Source: Marinovum sp. (GTDB taxonomy: Bacteria; Pseudomonadota; Alphaproteobacteria; Rhodobacterales; Rhodobacteraceae). Taken from it: a DNA stretch of 64,000 bases. Positions 8,466 to 18,000 of this stretch are shown piece by piece (position 1 is the stretch's first letter; each line of letters opens with the position of its first letter). Both the position numbers and the translations under genes were made by a program. A model generated the notes under the pieces. It searched no databases and was not told where the DNA came from. It saw only the letters and a program-made list of their open reading frames with translations. The DNA is taken from NCBI GenBank assembly GCA_022447495.1, contig JAKVBH010000012.1, forward strand, positions 99,077 through 163,076, written 5' to 3'.

Positions 8466-9969
8466 CGGCCACGCCGGATTGACGCGCTTTTGCCCGGCGC
8501 GCTCGATAGCTTGGCAGGACCACCAAGAGCAGTGCGATCATCAGAAGCCCCAAAGTCATCGGCCGTTCCCAAATGAAAGAAACCCCATCGTAGAGCTGCA
8601 TCGAGCGCGAGAAGTTGTCCTCCAACATGCCGCCCAAGATGAACCCAATGAGCAGCGGGGCAAGCGGGTAATCCGCAAAGCGCAAAACGGTTGCACACAG
8701 GCCAAACCCCACGAGGATCAAGAGTTCGGTCGCGTTGTTCTGTCCGATATATGCCCCCATCAACGTGAAGAAGAGGATGAACGGGATCAGGAAATTGCGC
8801 GGCAAAGCCAGCACTTTGGCGATGTAGGGAATGAGTGGCAGGTTTAGGATCAGAAGGATCAGATTGCCGATATACATCGAGATGATCACCGCCCAAAAAA
8901 TCTGCGGATCATCGACCATGAGCCGAGGCCCCGGGCTCACGTTCAAGGCAATAAGCGCCCCCAACAGAATGGCCGTGGTGCCCGAGCCTGGGATGCCGAG
9001 GGTAAGCAGCGGTACGAACGATCCCGTACAGGCCGCATTGTTGGCCGTCTCTGGTGCAGCGAGGCCTTTGACCGAGCCTTTGCCGAACTGTTCCTGCTCT
9101 TCCTTGGGCGCTATGTTGCGTTCCACAGCATACCCCAAAAAGCTTGCGATTGTGGCCCCGGCACCTGGCAATACGCCAATGAAAAAGCCTTGAAGCGATT
9201 GGCGACCTACGACGGGCGCCATGGCTTTGGCTTCCTCACGCGTGATGCGCAGGTCTTTGATGTCACCTGAACTCCCCGATTTCGAGCGCGCCGGGTCGAG
9301 CACCAAGAACAGCGCTTCTGGCAGGGCAAACATCGCCATTGCCAAAGTGATGAAGGCAAAGCCTGACTGAAGGTCCATCAGCCCCATGGTAAACCGCGGC
9401 ATGTTGAAAAGCGCGCCCTCGCCAACTGTCGCCATGATAAGGCCAAGTACCGTCATCATGATCGCCTTGGCCACCTGTCCCGTGCCCGCAAAGGCCGCGA
9501 TCGCCGAGAGACCCACAACCATCAGCGCGAAATACTCCGCCGAGTGGAAGAGCAGCGCCACCGATGAGAGCATCGGCGCAAAGATCATCAGCAAGATCGC
9601 ACCAATCGTACCACCACAGAAGGATGCAATGGCTGCGATGGTCAGAGCTTTACCCGCTTTTCCCTGCCGCGCCATGGGATAGCCGTCGAACGAGGTGGCC
9701 ACCGTTCCCGCAACCCCAGGCGCATTGAGCAATATCGACGAGGTAGATCCCCCAAAAATCGCGCCGTAGTAAACGCCCGCCAACAAGATCAACGCCGCAG
9801 CAGGATCACCGAGTGAGATCGCCACAGGGATCATAATCGCGATGATCGACATCGGCCCAAGACCGGGCAACATGCCGATGAACGTTCCGATGAGACATCC
9901 CCCGACGACCATCAACAGGTTCTGGATGGAAAAGGCCGTCTCAAGGCCGATCAAAACACCTTCAAGCAT
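8455..9969 (-). CDS. tctA: Tripartite tricarboxylate transporter, large membrane subunit
   Basis: 504-residue polytopic membrane protein with the TctA signatures GTFIGMLPGLGPMSIIAIMIP near residue 30 (read as separate short motifs GMLPGLGP and MIPVAI) and GVLPGAGATIASFLGYAVER in the second half. About 11-12 hydrophobic segments are visible. It forms the translocation channel with TctB and takes substrate from TctC in the periplasm, driven by an ion gradient. It lies 3 bases after tctB and overlaps the CoA-transferase gene. Confidence 0.93.
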   Translation of the reverse strand: MLEGVLIGLETAFSIQNLLMVVGGCLIGTFIGMLPGLGPMSIIAIMIPVAISLGDPAAALILLAGVYYGAIFGGSTSSILLNAPGVAGTVATSFDGYPMARQGKAGKALTIAAIASFCGGTIGAILLMIFAPMLSSVALLFHSAEYFALMVVGLSAIAAFAGTGQVAKAIMMTVLGLIMATVGEGALFNMPRFTMGLMDLQSGFAFITLAMAMFALPEALFLVLDPARSKSGSSGDIKDLRITREEAKAMAPVVGRQSLQGFFIGVLPGAGATIASFLGYAVERNIAPKEEQEQFGKGSVKGLAAPETANNAACTGSFVPLLTLGIPGSGTTAILLGALIALNVSPGPRLMVDDPQIFWAVIISMYIGNLILLILNLPLIPYIAKVLALPRNFLIPFILFFTLMGAYIGQNNATELLILVGFGLCATVLRFADYPLAPLLIGFILGGMLEDNFSRSMQLYDGVSFIWERPMTLGLLMIALLLVVLPSYRARRAKARQSGVADGD

Positions 9970-9972
9970 CGA

Positions 9973-10461
9973 TCACACCCCCATAAACGCAGGCAGCGGA
10001 CGCATGAAAATGCCCAGGACAACTTGTACGAGGTACCACACGACGCCCGTGGCGAGCCCCGAAACGATGACCATTGTGATCCAACGACGCTCGCCCAGAA
10101 CTGCCGAGCCCAAGATCAGAAAACCCATGGTCGAGGCGATGAAGCCCGCCGGGCGCAGTAACAGCGCATAGGCCACCATCAGCCCCAAGAGCAAAGCCGC
10201 CTGTGCAAGTTTGTAGGATCTGAACTCGGTCCACGTGATTGTGGGCTTGGCGTCCTCCGCTTGCCCCTTTTCCAGCCCCAAAAGAATGACCAAAGCAGAC
10301 ATGATTGCGATGATCGAAAGAACCTTGGGAAAGGTCGACGGCCAAATCGGATTACGCCGCATAAAAGGCGCAAGACCGCCATCCATCGTGAACCAAGCCG
10401 CATAGCCATACACCAAACAAATGCCCAACAGGACAAGTGCAATCCATCGATCAAGTGCCAT
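9973..10461 (-). CDS. tctB: Tripartite tricarboxylate transporter, small membrane subunit
   Basis: 162-residue protein with four predicted membrane segments (about 8-26, 46-65, 88-108, 122-150), the size and layout of TctB. It sits directly before tctA in the same orientation. It is separated from tctC by 336 bases that hold hairpins and repeats, so its expression may differ from that of tctC. Confidence 0.85.
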   Translation of the reverse strand: MALDRWIALVLLGICLVYGYAAWFTMDGGLAPFMRRNPIWPSTFPKVLSIIAIMSALVILLGLEKGQAEDAKPTITWTEFRSYKLAQAALLLGLMVAYALLLRPAGFIASTMGFLILGSAVLGERRWITMVIVSGLATGVVWYLVQVVLGIFMRPLPAFMGV

Positions 10462-10490
10462 CTAAGTCCCCCATCATGGCCACCGAGCTT

Positions 10491-10549
10491 GGGGCTCCGC
10501 CCCGTCGCACCCAAGTGCGACTCCCCGGGGTATTTTGAGCAAGAGGAAA
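10491..10549 (-). repeat. Dispersed repeat, copy B, with three adjoining stem-loops
   Basis: Reading rightward there are GGGGC-TCC-GCCCC (10491-10503), GTCGCAC-CCAA-GTGCGAC (10504-10521), CCCCGGGG, then GGGTATTTT-G-AGCAAGAGGAA. The last element is the reverse complement of the repeat core at 10666-10686 with one mismatch in 21. Lying between tctC and tctB, it could fold in the transcript. Confidence 0.6.
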
Positions 10550-10665
10550 GCAAATTTTAAGAAAATGCGATCTACCTTGACCGCGCGGTTCAGGCTGGGG
10601 AGCCGATGACCGCGCAAGGGGAAGGCAGAGCGCCTTCGTCAGAGGGGAGATCTCAGGGTCTCCCC

Positions 10666-10686
10666 TTCCTCTTGCTAAAAATACCC
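10666..10686 (+). repeat. Dispersed repeat, copy C
   Basis: TTCCTCTTGCT-A-AAAATACCC pairs with copy B (10528-10549) as a near-perfect 21-base inverted repeat enclosing about 117 bases. The enclosed DNA has further hairpins (GAAGGC-AGAGC-GCCTTC at 10621-10637 and GGGGAGA-N8-TCTCCCC at 10644-10665). The pair looks like a small mobile or REP/BIME-like unit. Confidence 0.6.
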
Positions 10687-10762
10687 AAATGCTTCGCATG
10701 CGAGAGATCGACATCGGCGCATCATACCATCTACGCCGAACCGCCGACCTCACGCACTCGAA

Positions 10763-10790
10763 AACAGCGCGGGCCCAAAAGGGCCCGCTC
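10763..10790 (-). terminator. Hairpin after tctC (terminator or attenuator)
   Basis: An 8-bp GC-only stem GCGGGCCC/GGGCCCGC with an AAAA loop lies 8 bases past the tctC stop. On the transcribed strand it is followed by GCTGTTTTCG. It probably ends most tctC transcripts, giving more binding protein than membrane subunits. Confidence 0.6.
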
Positions 10791-10797
10791 AATGGGG

Positions 10798-11781
10798 TCA
10801 GAGGAAGCCGAGCTTCTTCATGAGATCGCCAATGACCTTCTCTTGGTTTTCCAAGAAGGTTTTGAAGTCATCACCAGGGTTGTGGATGTTGACCCAACCG
10901 TTGCGGGACCGTACGGCTTCCCACTCTTCGGTCTCATACATCTTGGCGATGGCGTCTTGGTACTGGGCCAGTGTGTCCGCGGGCAGGCCCGGCGCACCAA
11001 AGAACCCGCGCCAATTCACGAATTCGGTATCGATGCCCTGCTCTTTCATGGTCATCGCGTCAGGCGCCGCTGACACACGGTCCGCAGAGGTCACGCCAAT
11101 GATCTTCACTTCACCCGCATTAGCCAGTTCAACCGCTTCGGAGAAGCCGGTGGAGAGCGCTGCAATTTCACCAGAGAGCAGAGCCGCCATGGCTTTGCCG
11201 CCGGCGTCATAGGGGATGTACTTCACGCCCAGTGCGTCTTTGCCCGCCGCTTCCATCACCATGGCAGCCACGAGATGGTCCATACCGCCAGGAACCGAAC
11301 CCCCGCCAATCGCAGTGCCGGAGGGATCGGAATCGTATGCTGCGATCAGGTCAGCCATGTTATTCACAGGGCTATCCTTGCCCACAACCATGGCCGCGTA
11401 ATCACCGATGGTGCCAGAGACAAGCGTGAGGTCGCGGAAGTTGTGTGGGAACACACCAGTGAGCGAGCGGATGACGATCGGCGTAGAATTCACCATCAGC
11501 GTGCCGTGGTTGCTGTCGGCGTTTTCGATGAGGTAACCAATGGCCTTACCGCCACCGCCGCCGGACATGTTTTCATAAGATGCCGACCCCACAAGACCGG
11601 CATTGGTGAGTGCTTCGCCCGTGCCACGCGCCGTTCCGTCCCAGCCGCCACCGGCGCCGCCGGGGATCAGAAAGTGGATGCTGTCAAGAACCTGATGGCC
11701 TCCAGCAAATGCGGGCGCGCCAAGACCAAAGGCAACAGCAGCGCCAAGAAGGGCGCGACGGCCCAGATCAAACTTCGTCAT
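10798..11781 (-). CDS. tctC: Tripartite tricarboxylate transporter substrate-binding protein
   Basis: 327-residue periplasmic binding protein of the Bug/TctC family. The N-terminus MTKFDLGRRALLGAAVAFG ends in an Ala-X-Ala site (APAFA) near residue 26; the twin Arg suggests possible Tat export. The family motif FLIPGGAGGGWDGTAR, which binds the substrate carboxylates, follows, then YENMSGGGGGKAIGYL. It delivers a di- or tricarboxylate to TctAB. It is divergent from tctDE, which very likely control it. Confidence 0.92.
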   Translation of the reverse strand: MTKFDLGRRALLGAAVAFGLGAPAFAGGHQVLDSIHFLIPGGAGGGWDGTARGTGEALTNAGLVGSASYENMSGGGGGKAIGYLIENADSNHGTLMVNSTPIVIRSLTGVFPHNFRDLTLVSGTIGDYAAMVVGKDSPVNNMADLIAAYDSDPSGTAIGGGSVPGGMDHLVAAMVMEAAGKDALGVKYIPYDAGGKAMAALLSGEIAALSTGFSEAVELANAGEVKIIGVTSADRVSAAPDAMTMKEQGIDTEFVNWRGFFGAPGLPADTLAQYQDAIAKMYETEEWEAVRSRNGWVNIHNPGDDFKTFLENQEKVIGDLMKKLGFL

Positions 11782-11845
11782 GATTTCCTCCCATTTGACA
11801 ACCGAGCACTTGGTGGCTCAGTTTCGTCGACGCTATCCTAAGAAG

Positions 11846-11863
11846 CTGACATAAACCTGTCAT
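11846..11863. promoter_or_regulatory. Direct-repeat operator, probable TctD box
   Basis: CTGACAT-AAAC-CTGTCAT is a direct repeat of CTGNCAT with an 11-base period, the classic arrangement for OmpR/PhoB-family response regulators. It lies 25 bases before tctD and 65 bases before tctC, inside the shared divergent promoter region. It also resembles a Pho box, so PhoB is an alternative binder. Confidence 0.55.
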
Positions 11864-11887
11864 CGCACCGCGTGGGTCGAAACTCAG

Positions 11888-12556
11888 ATGAAATTCCTAC
11901 TCGTCGAAGACAATTCCGAACTGGCCACAGCCATCACGTCGCGGATGCGAATAGATGGTCATGTCATTGATCATGCAGTAAATTTGCAGGACGCCACGGC
12001 CTTTGTTGAGACCGAGGAATATGACCTCATCTTGCTTGATATTATGCTGCCTGATGGCGACGGCCGCGACTTTCTAAAACGCAATCGGGCGGGTGATTTG
12101 AACACACCTGTCATCGTTTTGACCGCGCGCAGTCAGGTGTCGGATCGAATCGGATCGCTTGACATGGGGGCGGATGACTACATCACCAAGCCTTTTGATC
12201 ACGCTGAGCTTGAGGCCCGCTGTCGCGCTGTGCTGCGGCGCAAATCAGGTACGGCGAAGACGCGGGTTGAGCTTGGCGGCATGATCTTTGATCCTGTTGC
12301 GGGCCACCTGATCGTGGGGGACACAACCGTGACGTTGCGCAATCGCGAGCTGCGTCTTTTGGAGTTGTTGATTGCAGCACCAGGGCGGGTCTTTTCCAAA
12401 CAAAAGCTCGCAGATCGGCTGTTCTCATATGATGAGGATGTCTCGGACAACGCTATCGAGGTCTATGTTGGGCGCCTACGCAAGCATCTGGACAAGTCAG
12501 ACCTCAAAATCACAACGCTGCGTGGGTTGGGATATCGGTTAGACTATGAGCACTGA
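11888..12556 (+). CDS. tctD: OmpR-family response regulator for tricarboxylate transport
   Basis: 222-residue response regulator. The receiver domain (1-115) has phospho-acceptor Asp51 in LILLDIMLPDGDG and the Thr-Lys pair in DYITKPFDHAE. The C-terminal winged helix (about 125-220) ends in ITTLRGLGYRLDY. It is divergent from tctC and overlaps the kinase gene by 11 bases, the usual TctDE arrangement for substrate-induced control of TctCBA. Confidence 0.9.
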   Translation: MKFLLVEDNSELATAITSRMRIDGHVIDHAVNLQDATAFVETEEYDLILLDIMLPDGDGRDFLKRNRAGDLNTPVIVLTARSQVSDRIGSLDMGADDYITKPFDHAELEARCRAVLRRKSGTAKTRVELGGMIFDPVAGHLIVGDTTVTLRNRELRLLELLIAAPGRVFSKQKLADRLFSYDEDVSDNAIEVYVGRLRKHLDKSDLKITTLRGLGYRLDYEH

Positions 12557-13913
12557 GGCATCGGTCTCAGGCTCGCTGCGGCGACGCTTGGCCCTGACAT
12601 TGATTGGGGGCGCGGCCGTGTTGGCGGTCTTGATGTTCGTTGCGGTGCGCAACTACGCGGTCCAAGTGGCGCAACGCGGCCAAGACAGCATCCTCGCGGC
12701 CTCGGTCACGTCGATGCTCGACACCGCCAGCCTGCACGATGACGCGGTGGAGGTGGACTTGCCCTATGCGGCTTTTGCCATGCTGAGTACCCCGGCGGAT
12801 GATCGGATCTTCTACGCCATATTTCGGGACGGCGCTTTCCTGTCTGGTGATGCGGACGTGGTGTTGGACCCCGACGCCCGTAGCATTCCGCAGTTCCAAT
12901 CGGCCCGCGTCCGCCAGACCGCCGTACGTCAGGTGAGCGCCAGCCGCACCTTGATTGGTGCGGACACCCGCACAGACATTCAAATTGTACTGGCACAGAC
13001 CCAAGACGCATTGTCAGAGACATTGCGACAGATTTCGCGCAACGCAGCCTTTCTGGGGCTTGGTTTCTTTGCTCTGGCCGCTGGCCTGTCGTTTTGGGCC
13101 ACGTCGCTCACCATCCGCCCTTTGGATCGCTTGACGAACTCGGTCACCGTGCGCGGCCCTCAAGATCTTAGGCCCTTTACGAAACCAGTTCCCGATGAGA
13201 TGGCGCCCCTTGTGACTTCGCTCAACTCATTGATGACGCGGCTGGATCAGTCACTCAGCCAGTCGGAGGATTTCATTGCCGAAGCGGCCCATCGCGTCCG
13301 CACACCCTTGGCAACGGTACGTTCCTATGCGGAGACCACGCTCCAACGGGTCGACAAGGAAGAGAACCGTGAGGCCATGCGGGCCATGGTCCGCGCCATC
13401 GACGAAAGCTCCCGCGCGGCGGGACAACTTCTCGATCATGCGATGATCACCTTTCGTGCGGATCATTTGGAGCGCGAAGACCTGGATTTGGTTGCGCTCA
13501 CCACCGATCTGGTCACGCGGCTCACGCCTATCGCGGAGATGCGCGACGTCTCGCTGTCGGTTCTGGCCCAAGGTAAGGTGCGCTATTCGGGCGATCCAAT
13601 CCTCATCCAAAACGCCATCCGCAACCTCATGGACAACGCACTCAAATACGCCCCGGCGGAGAGTGATGTTGTCATAGCTGTGCGCAGTGAGCCGCATATT
13701 CAGATCGAAGTTGTGGACCAGGGGCCTGGCTATCCAGCCAACCAGATCGACGTGCTCACCTCGCGTTTTCAACGCGGTGAGAATGCGGGTGATACCATCG
13801 GCTCTGGGCTTGGCCTCACCATCGCGCAGGATGTGGCACGGGCTCATGGCGGCGATTTACAACTCTCAAACAAGGCGGAGGGCGGCGCATGCGCTATCTT
13901 GCAATTGTCCTGA
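12546..13913 (+). CDS. tctE: Sensor histidine kinase for tricarboxylate transport
   Basis: 455-residue membrane kinase. Two membrane segments (about 17-35 and 166-187) flank a periplasmic sensor domain. A HAMP-like linker follows, then the dimerisation domain with phospho-accepting His249 (AEAAHRVRTPLATVR) and a HATPase with NAIRNLMDNALKYAP, DQGPGYP and GSGLGLTIAQDVARAHGG. It phosphorylates TctD. The next gene, a periplasmic protein, overlaps its end by 25 bases and probably takes part in sensing. Confidence 0.9.
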   Translation: MSTEASVSGSLRRRLALTLIGGAAVLAVLMFVAVRNYAVQVAQRGQDSILAASVTSMLDTASLHDDAVEVDLPYAAFAMLSTPADDRIFYAIFRDGAFLSGDADVVLDPDARSIPQFQSARVRQTAVRQVSASRTLIGADTRTDIQIVLAQTQDALSETLRQISRNAAFLGLGFFALAAGLSFWATSLTIRPLDRLTNSVTVRGPQDLRPFTKPVPDEMAPLVTSLNSLMTRLDQSLSQSEDFIAEAAHRVRTPLATVRSYAETTLQRVDKEENREAMRAMVRAIDESSRAAGQLLDHAMITFRADHLEREDLDLVALTTDLVTRLTPIAEMRDVSLSVLAQGKVRYSGDPILIQNAIRNLMDNALKYAPAESDVVIAVRSEPHIQIEVVDQGPGYPANQIDVLTSRFQRGENAGDTIGSGLGLTIAQDVARAHGGDLQLSNKAEGGACAILQLS

Positions 13914-14893
13914 TTTGGTTTTGGGCGGGTCTTGCCACCGCACAAGAGTGGGAGGACCGAAAGGTCTTCAACCCTGGCGCGGCGACCAAACTCAACATCA
14001 TCTCAAGCACGGATACCACGATCTTTGCCCCGCTGATCGAGGACTTTCTGGCGGATCGCCCGAGCGTCTCTGTGGAATATTGGGTGACCTCGACCGCAGA
14101 CATTGACCAACGCCTGCGCGCTACGCCAGAGGCGTTTGACGTGGCCATCTCAAGTGCGATGGATTTGCAGTTGAAACTGACAAATGACGGCTATGCCCTG
14201 CGGCTCTCAGGTGTGGAGCATCCCGCCTGGGCGGAATGGCGGCAAAGCCTCTTTGCGTTTACTGCCGAACCCGCCACCATCGTGATCAACCGCGCGGCCT
14301 TCTCAGGTCAAGATGTGCCACAAACCCGCCAAGCACTCATCGAAGCGCTGCGTGCCCGTCCAGAGGTATTTCGCGGCCGCGTGGGAACCTATGACGTGCG
14401 CCAATCGGGGTTGGGCTATCTCTTTGCAACCCAGGATGCGCGCGCCTCGGAGACATTTTGGCGATTGATGGAAGTCATGGGCGGGCTTGATCTGCGCCTC
14501 TACTGCTGCTCTGGCGATATGATAGACGACCTGACAAGTGGCGAAATCGCTGTGGCCTATAATGTGCTGGGAAGCTACGCCGCTGCACGCATCGAGAGCC
14601 GCGATGTGTTGGAGGTGATCCCGCCTGCGGACTTCCCCACCACGATGATGCGAACTGCCTTCGTATTGCGCGGTACAGCCGAACCAGACATCGCCAAAGC
14701 TTTTGTCGCACATCTGCTATCGTTACAATCGGGTGATGCCGCTCCAGTATCGCAATTACCCATGCTCACCACAAAGGACGGCACCGCAGCGAGGGACACT
14801 ATCCACCTGGAACCCGCGCTTATGACATTTCTTGATGCGCTGAAGAGGCGCAAATTTCTTTCTGCATGGGAAGACGCCGCCATTCAGGATTGA
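13889..14893 (+). CDS. Periplasmic solute-binding protein linked to TctDE
   Basis: 334-residue protein resembling ABC iron-type (Fbp/SfuA-like) periplasmic binding proteins, with signal peptide MRYLAIVLIWFWAGLATAQ. The body contains TKLNIISSTDTTIFAPLIEDF and TDYxx-like binding segments such as EYWVTSTADIDQRL, DVRQSGLGYLFATQDARAS and IAVAYNVLGSYAAAR. No ABC permease or ATPase is nearby. It overlaps tctE by 25 bases, so it most likely acts as an extracytoplasmic accessory sensor. That role is inferred from arrangement. Confidence 0.75.
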   Translation: MRYLAIVLIWFWAGLATAQEWEDRKVFNPGAATKLNIISSTDTTIFAPLIEDFLADRPSVSVEYWVTSTADIDQRLRATPEAFDVAISSAMDLQLKLTNDGYALRLSGVEHPAWAEWRQSLFAFTAEPATIVINRAAFSGQDVPQTRQALIEALRARPEVFRGRVGTYDVRQSGLGYLFATQDARASETFWRLMEVMGGLDLRLYCCSGDMIDDLTSGEIAVAYNVLGSYAAARIESRDVLEVIPPADFPTTMMRTAFVLRGTAEPDIAKAFVAHLLSLQSGDAAPVSQLPMLTTKDGTAARDTIHLEPALMTFLDALKRRKFLSAWEDAAIQD

Positions 14894-14935
14894 AAACCGT
14901 TCCTTTGTGACGCTGGATCACGACATTCCCGACGT

Positions 14936-14962
14936 AACGGCAAGCGATGCTTTGCGTTGACA
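14936..14962 (+). promoter_or_regulatory. Putative promoter/operator of the CYP102 gene
   Basis: An imperfect inverted repeat AACGGCAAG-N5-CTTTGCGTT (14936-14958, 8 of 9 pairs) runs into a consensus -35 box TTGACA (14957-14962). A matching -10 is not obvious. An inverted repeat touching the -35 box suggests repressor control. No regulator gene is adjacent. Confidence 0.4.
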
Positions 14963-15034
14963 TAAAGACCCATGTTTATTTGGTCTGAACACAAGCGCCG
15001 CAGAACGCCGCAACCCAGCAAGGGAGGACGCCCC

Positions 15035-18000
15035 ATGGCCACCGAGACCAAGCTCGAACGCATTCCAATGCCTGAGAAAATGCCGCTTGTCGGCAACGTG
15101 CTTACGGTCAATTCCGCGGCACCTTTGCAATCTCTCATGGACCTCAGCCGAGACTTGGGACCGATCATGCGCATGGATATGATGGGCAAGCCGATGGTGA
15201 TCGTCTCGGGCCACGATCTGGTCGACGAACTCTGCGATGAGACCCGCTTTGACAAAGCCGTGCGCGGGTCCCTACGTCGGGTGCGATCTATCGGCGGCGA
15301 CGGGCTATTTACCGGCGATACGTTTGAGGACAACTGGCCCAAGGCACACCGTATCCTCCTGCCCACCTTCTCGCGGCAAGCCATGGGCAATTACTTTCCC
15401 ATGATGCTCGATGTGGCCAGCCAGCTATGCCTCAAATGGGAACGCATGAACGCCGAAGACGAGATCGACGTGGTCCATGATATGACTGCCGTTGCGCTCG
15501 ACGTGATTGGCATTTGCGGTTTCAACTACCGCTTCAACTCCTTCTATCGTCGGGATTATCACCCGTTCATCAACGCGCTTACCAACACGCTTGAGACCTG
15601 CATGATGCAGCGCGGCCTCCCCTTTGAGCAACAACTTCTGCGCCGCCGCCTCGACCAGATGAAAAAAGACGTCTCCTATATGAATGAGCTCGTTGACACG
15701 ATCATCGCAGAGCGTCGTCGGTCAGGGGATCGGGGCACAAACGACCTTCTCAACTATATGCTTGACGGTGTGGACAAGGTCACGGGCGAGAGCCTGTCGG
15801 ATGAGAACATTCGCTACCAGATCAACACCTTCCTCATCGCCGGTCACGAGACCACGTCGGGTCTGATGAGCTTCACGCTCTATTTCCTGATGAACCACCC
15901 CGAGGTGCTGGCCAAATGTGTGGAAGAGGTGGATCGCGTCTTTGGCCGCGACATCTCGGTGCAACCGACGCTCAAACAGGTGAACCAACTCACATATGTG
16001 CTTCAAGTGGTCCAAGAGGCGTTGCGGCTCTATCCAACCGCACCGGCCTTCTCAGTCTACCCTTACAAAGACGAGGTCGTCGGGGGCAAGTTCAAGCTCA
16101 AAGCCCGCACAATGACCACGATCCTCACATTGATGCTGCACCGTGACAAAAGCGTCTGGGGCGAAAACGCGGAAGAGTTCGATCCCGAGAATTTTTCCCG
16201 CGAGGCCGTCGCGACGCGGCCGGTGAACGCCTACAAACCCTTTGGCAATGGTCAACGCGCCTGCATCGGACGGCAGTTTGCGTTGCAAGAAGCGGTGCTG
16301 GTGATCGGTATGATCCTTCAGCGTTTTGAGCTCATCGACCACAAAAACTATGAGATGAACCTCAAAGAAAGCCTATCGATAAAGCCAGATGGGCTGATGA
16401 TGAAGGTCAAACTGCGCCGCGATGTGACACGTAGCCAATTGGTTCCTGGCTCCGCACCCGAAGCGGAGGGCACCGGGCGCGCCGCGACGCGCAAAACACC
16501 AAGCCATGGTACGCCTGCCACCATTCTATACGGCTCCAACCTGGGCTCCACCGAGGATTTTGCCCGCGCACTTGCCCGGTCGGCGGAGCAGAATGGCTTT
16601 GACACCACCTTGGCCGAGTTGGACGATTACGCCGCCAAACTGCCCACCTCCGGCGCAGTGCTCATCGCTTGCGCCTCTTACAATGGTACGCCGCCGGACA
16701 ATGCGGCGCGGTTCGTGAGTTGGCTGGACGGGGCTGAGCCTAGTGCGATGAAGGATGTGCATTACGCAGTCTTTGGCTGTGGCCATTCCGATTGGGCCGC
16801 CACCTTCCAAGCTACCCCACGCAAGATCGACGCGCGCATGGCCGAACTTGGTGCCACGCGTCTGGCAGCCAAAGGTGAAGGCGACGCCCGCGATGACATC
16901 GAAGAAGCCTTTGAATCCTGGTCCACGACGCTTTGGCCGCAGGTGGCCGAGGGCCTTGGGCTCGACATTGATCTGCCCGACGCCACCGAGGCCGCGCCGC
17001 TCTTTGAAATTGAGCGGCTTACCGATCATGAGATCAATCCCATCGCCGATCAGACCGGCACTGAGTTAATGCCCGTGGTTGCCAATCGCGAGTTGCAGAA
17101 CACCGACGCCTCCGGGCGCTCCACCCGCCATGTCGAAATTGTAATCCCAGCGGGCCAAAGCTACCGCACGGGCGACCACCTCTCGGTTTTGCCCATGAAT
17201 TCTGAGGACCTGGTCGGGCGCGTGTTACGTCGGTTTGGGTTCACGGCCGAGGCGCAAATCCGCATCCGGACGCAATCGGAAGACCATTCAAAGTTGCCGG
17301 TGAACACGCCATTATCGGTGCACAAACTCCTGTCGCAAATGTTGGAGCTACAATCGGTTGCCTCGCGCAAGGATGTGGCCACCTTGGCGCGCCACACCGA
17401 ATGCCCGATGTCGAAGCCGAAGCTTGAGGCTATGGCCGATGCGGAGTTCAAAACAGAGGTTCAGGGCAAACGGGTCAGTGTGTTGGAGTTGTTGGAGCGG
17501 TTCCCGGCCTGTGAATTGCCCTTTGGGGTGTTCCTTGAGCTTTGTCCCATGCTCACGCCGCGCTATTACTCGATCTCCTCGTCGGGGGCGGCGCATCCAA
17601 ACACATGCTCTCTGACCGTCGGCGTCGTAGATGAACGCGCGCTGTCAGGCGAGGGTCAGTTCAAGGGCGTATGCTCGAACTTCCTAAAAGACGTCACACC
17701 CGGTGACACCGTCTATGCCGCGCTGCGCAGCACGGCAGACGAGTTCCATCTCCCCAAAGACCCAAGCATACCCGTGATCATGGTTGGTCCAGGCACAGGC
17801 CTGGCGCCATTCCGGGGTTTCTTGCAAGAGCGCGCGACGCTCAAAGCAGAGGGAAAAGACCTTGGTCAAGCAACTCTCTTCTTTGGCTGCCGTCATCCCG
17901 ACCAAGACTACATCTATCGCGATGAATTGGAGGCCTTTGCCGCCGATGGTATCACTGATTTGCATGTGGCCTTCTCCCGCCAAGAGAAACGCAAAGTTTA

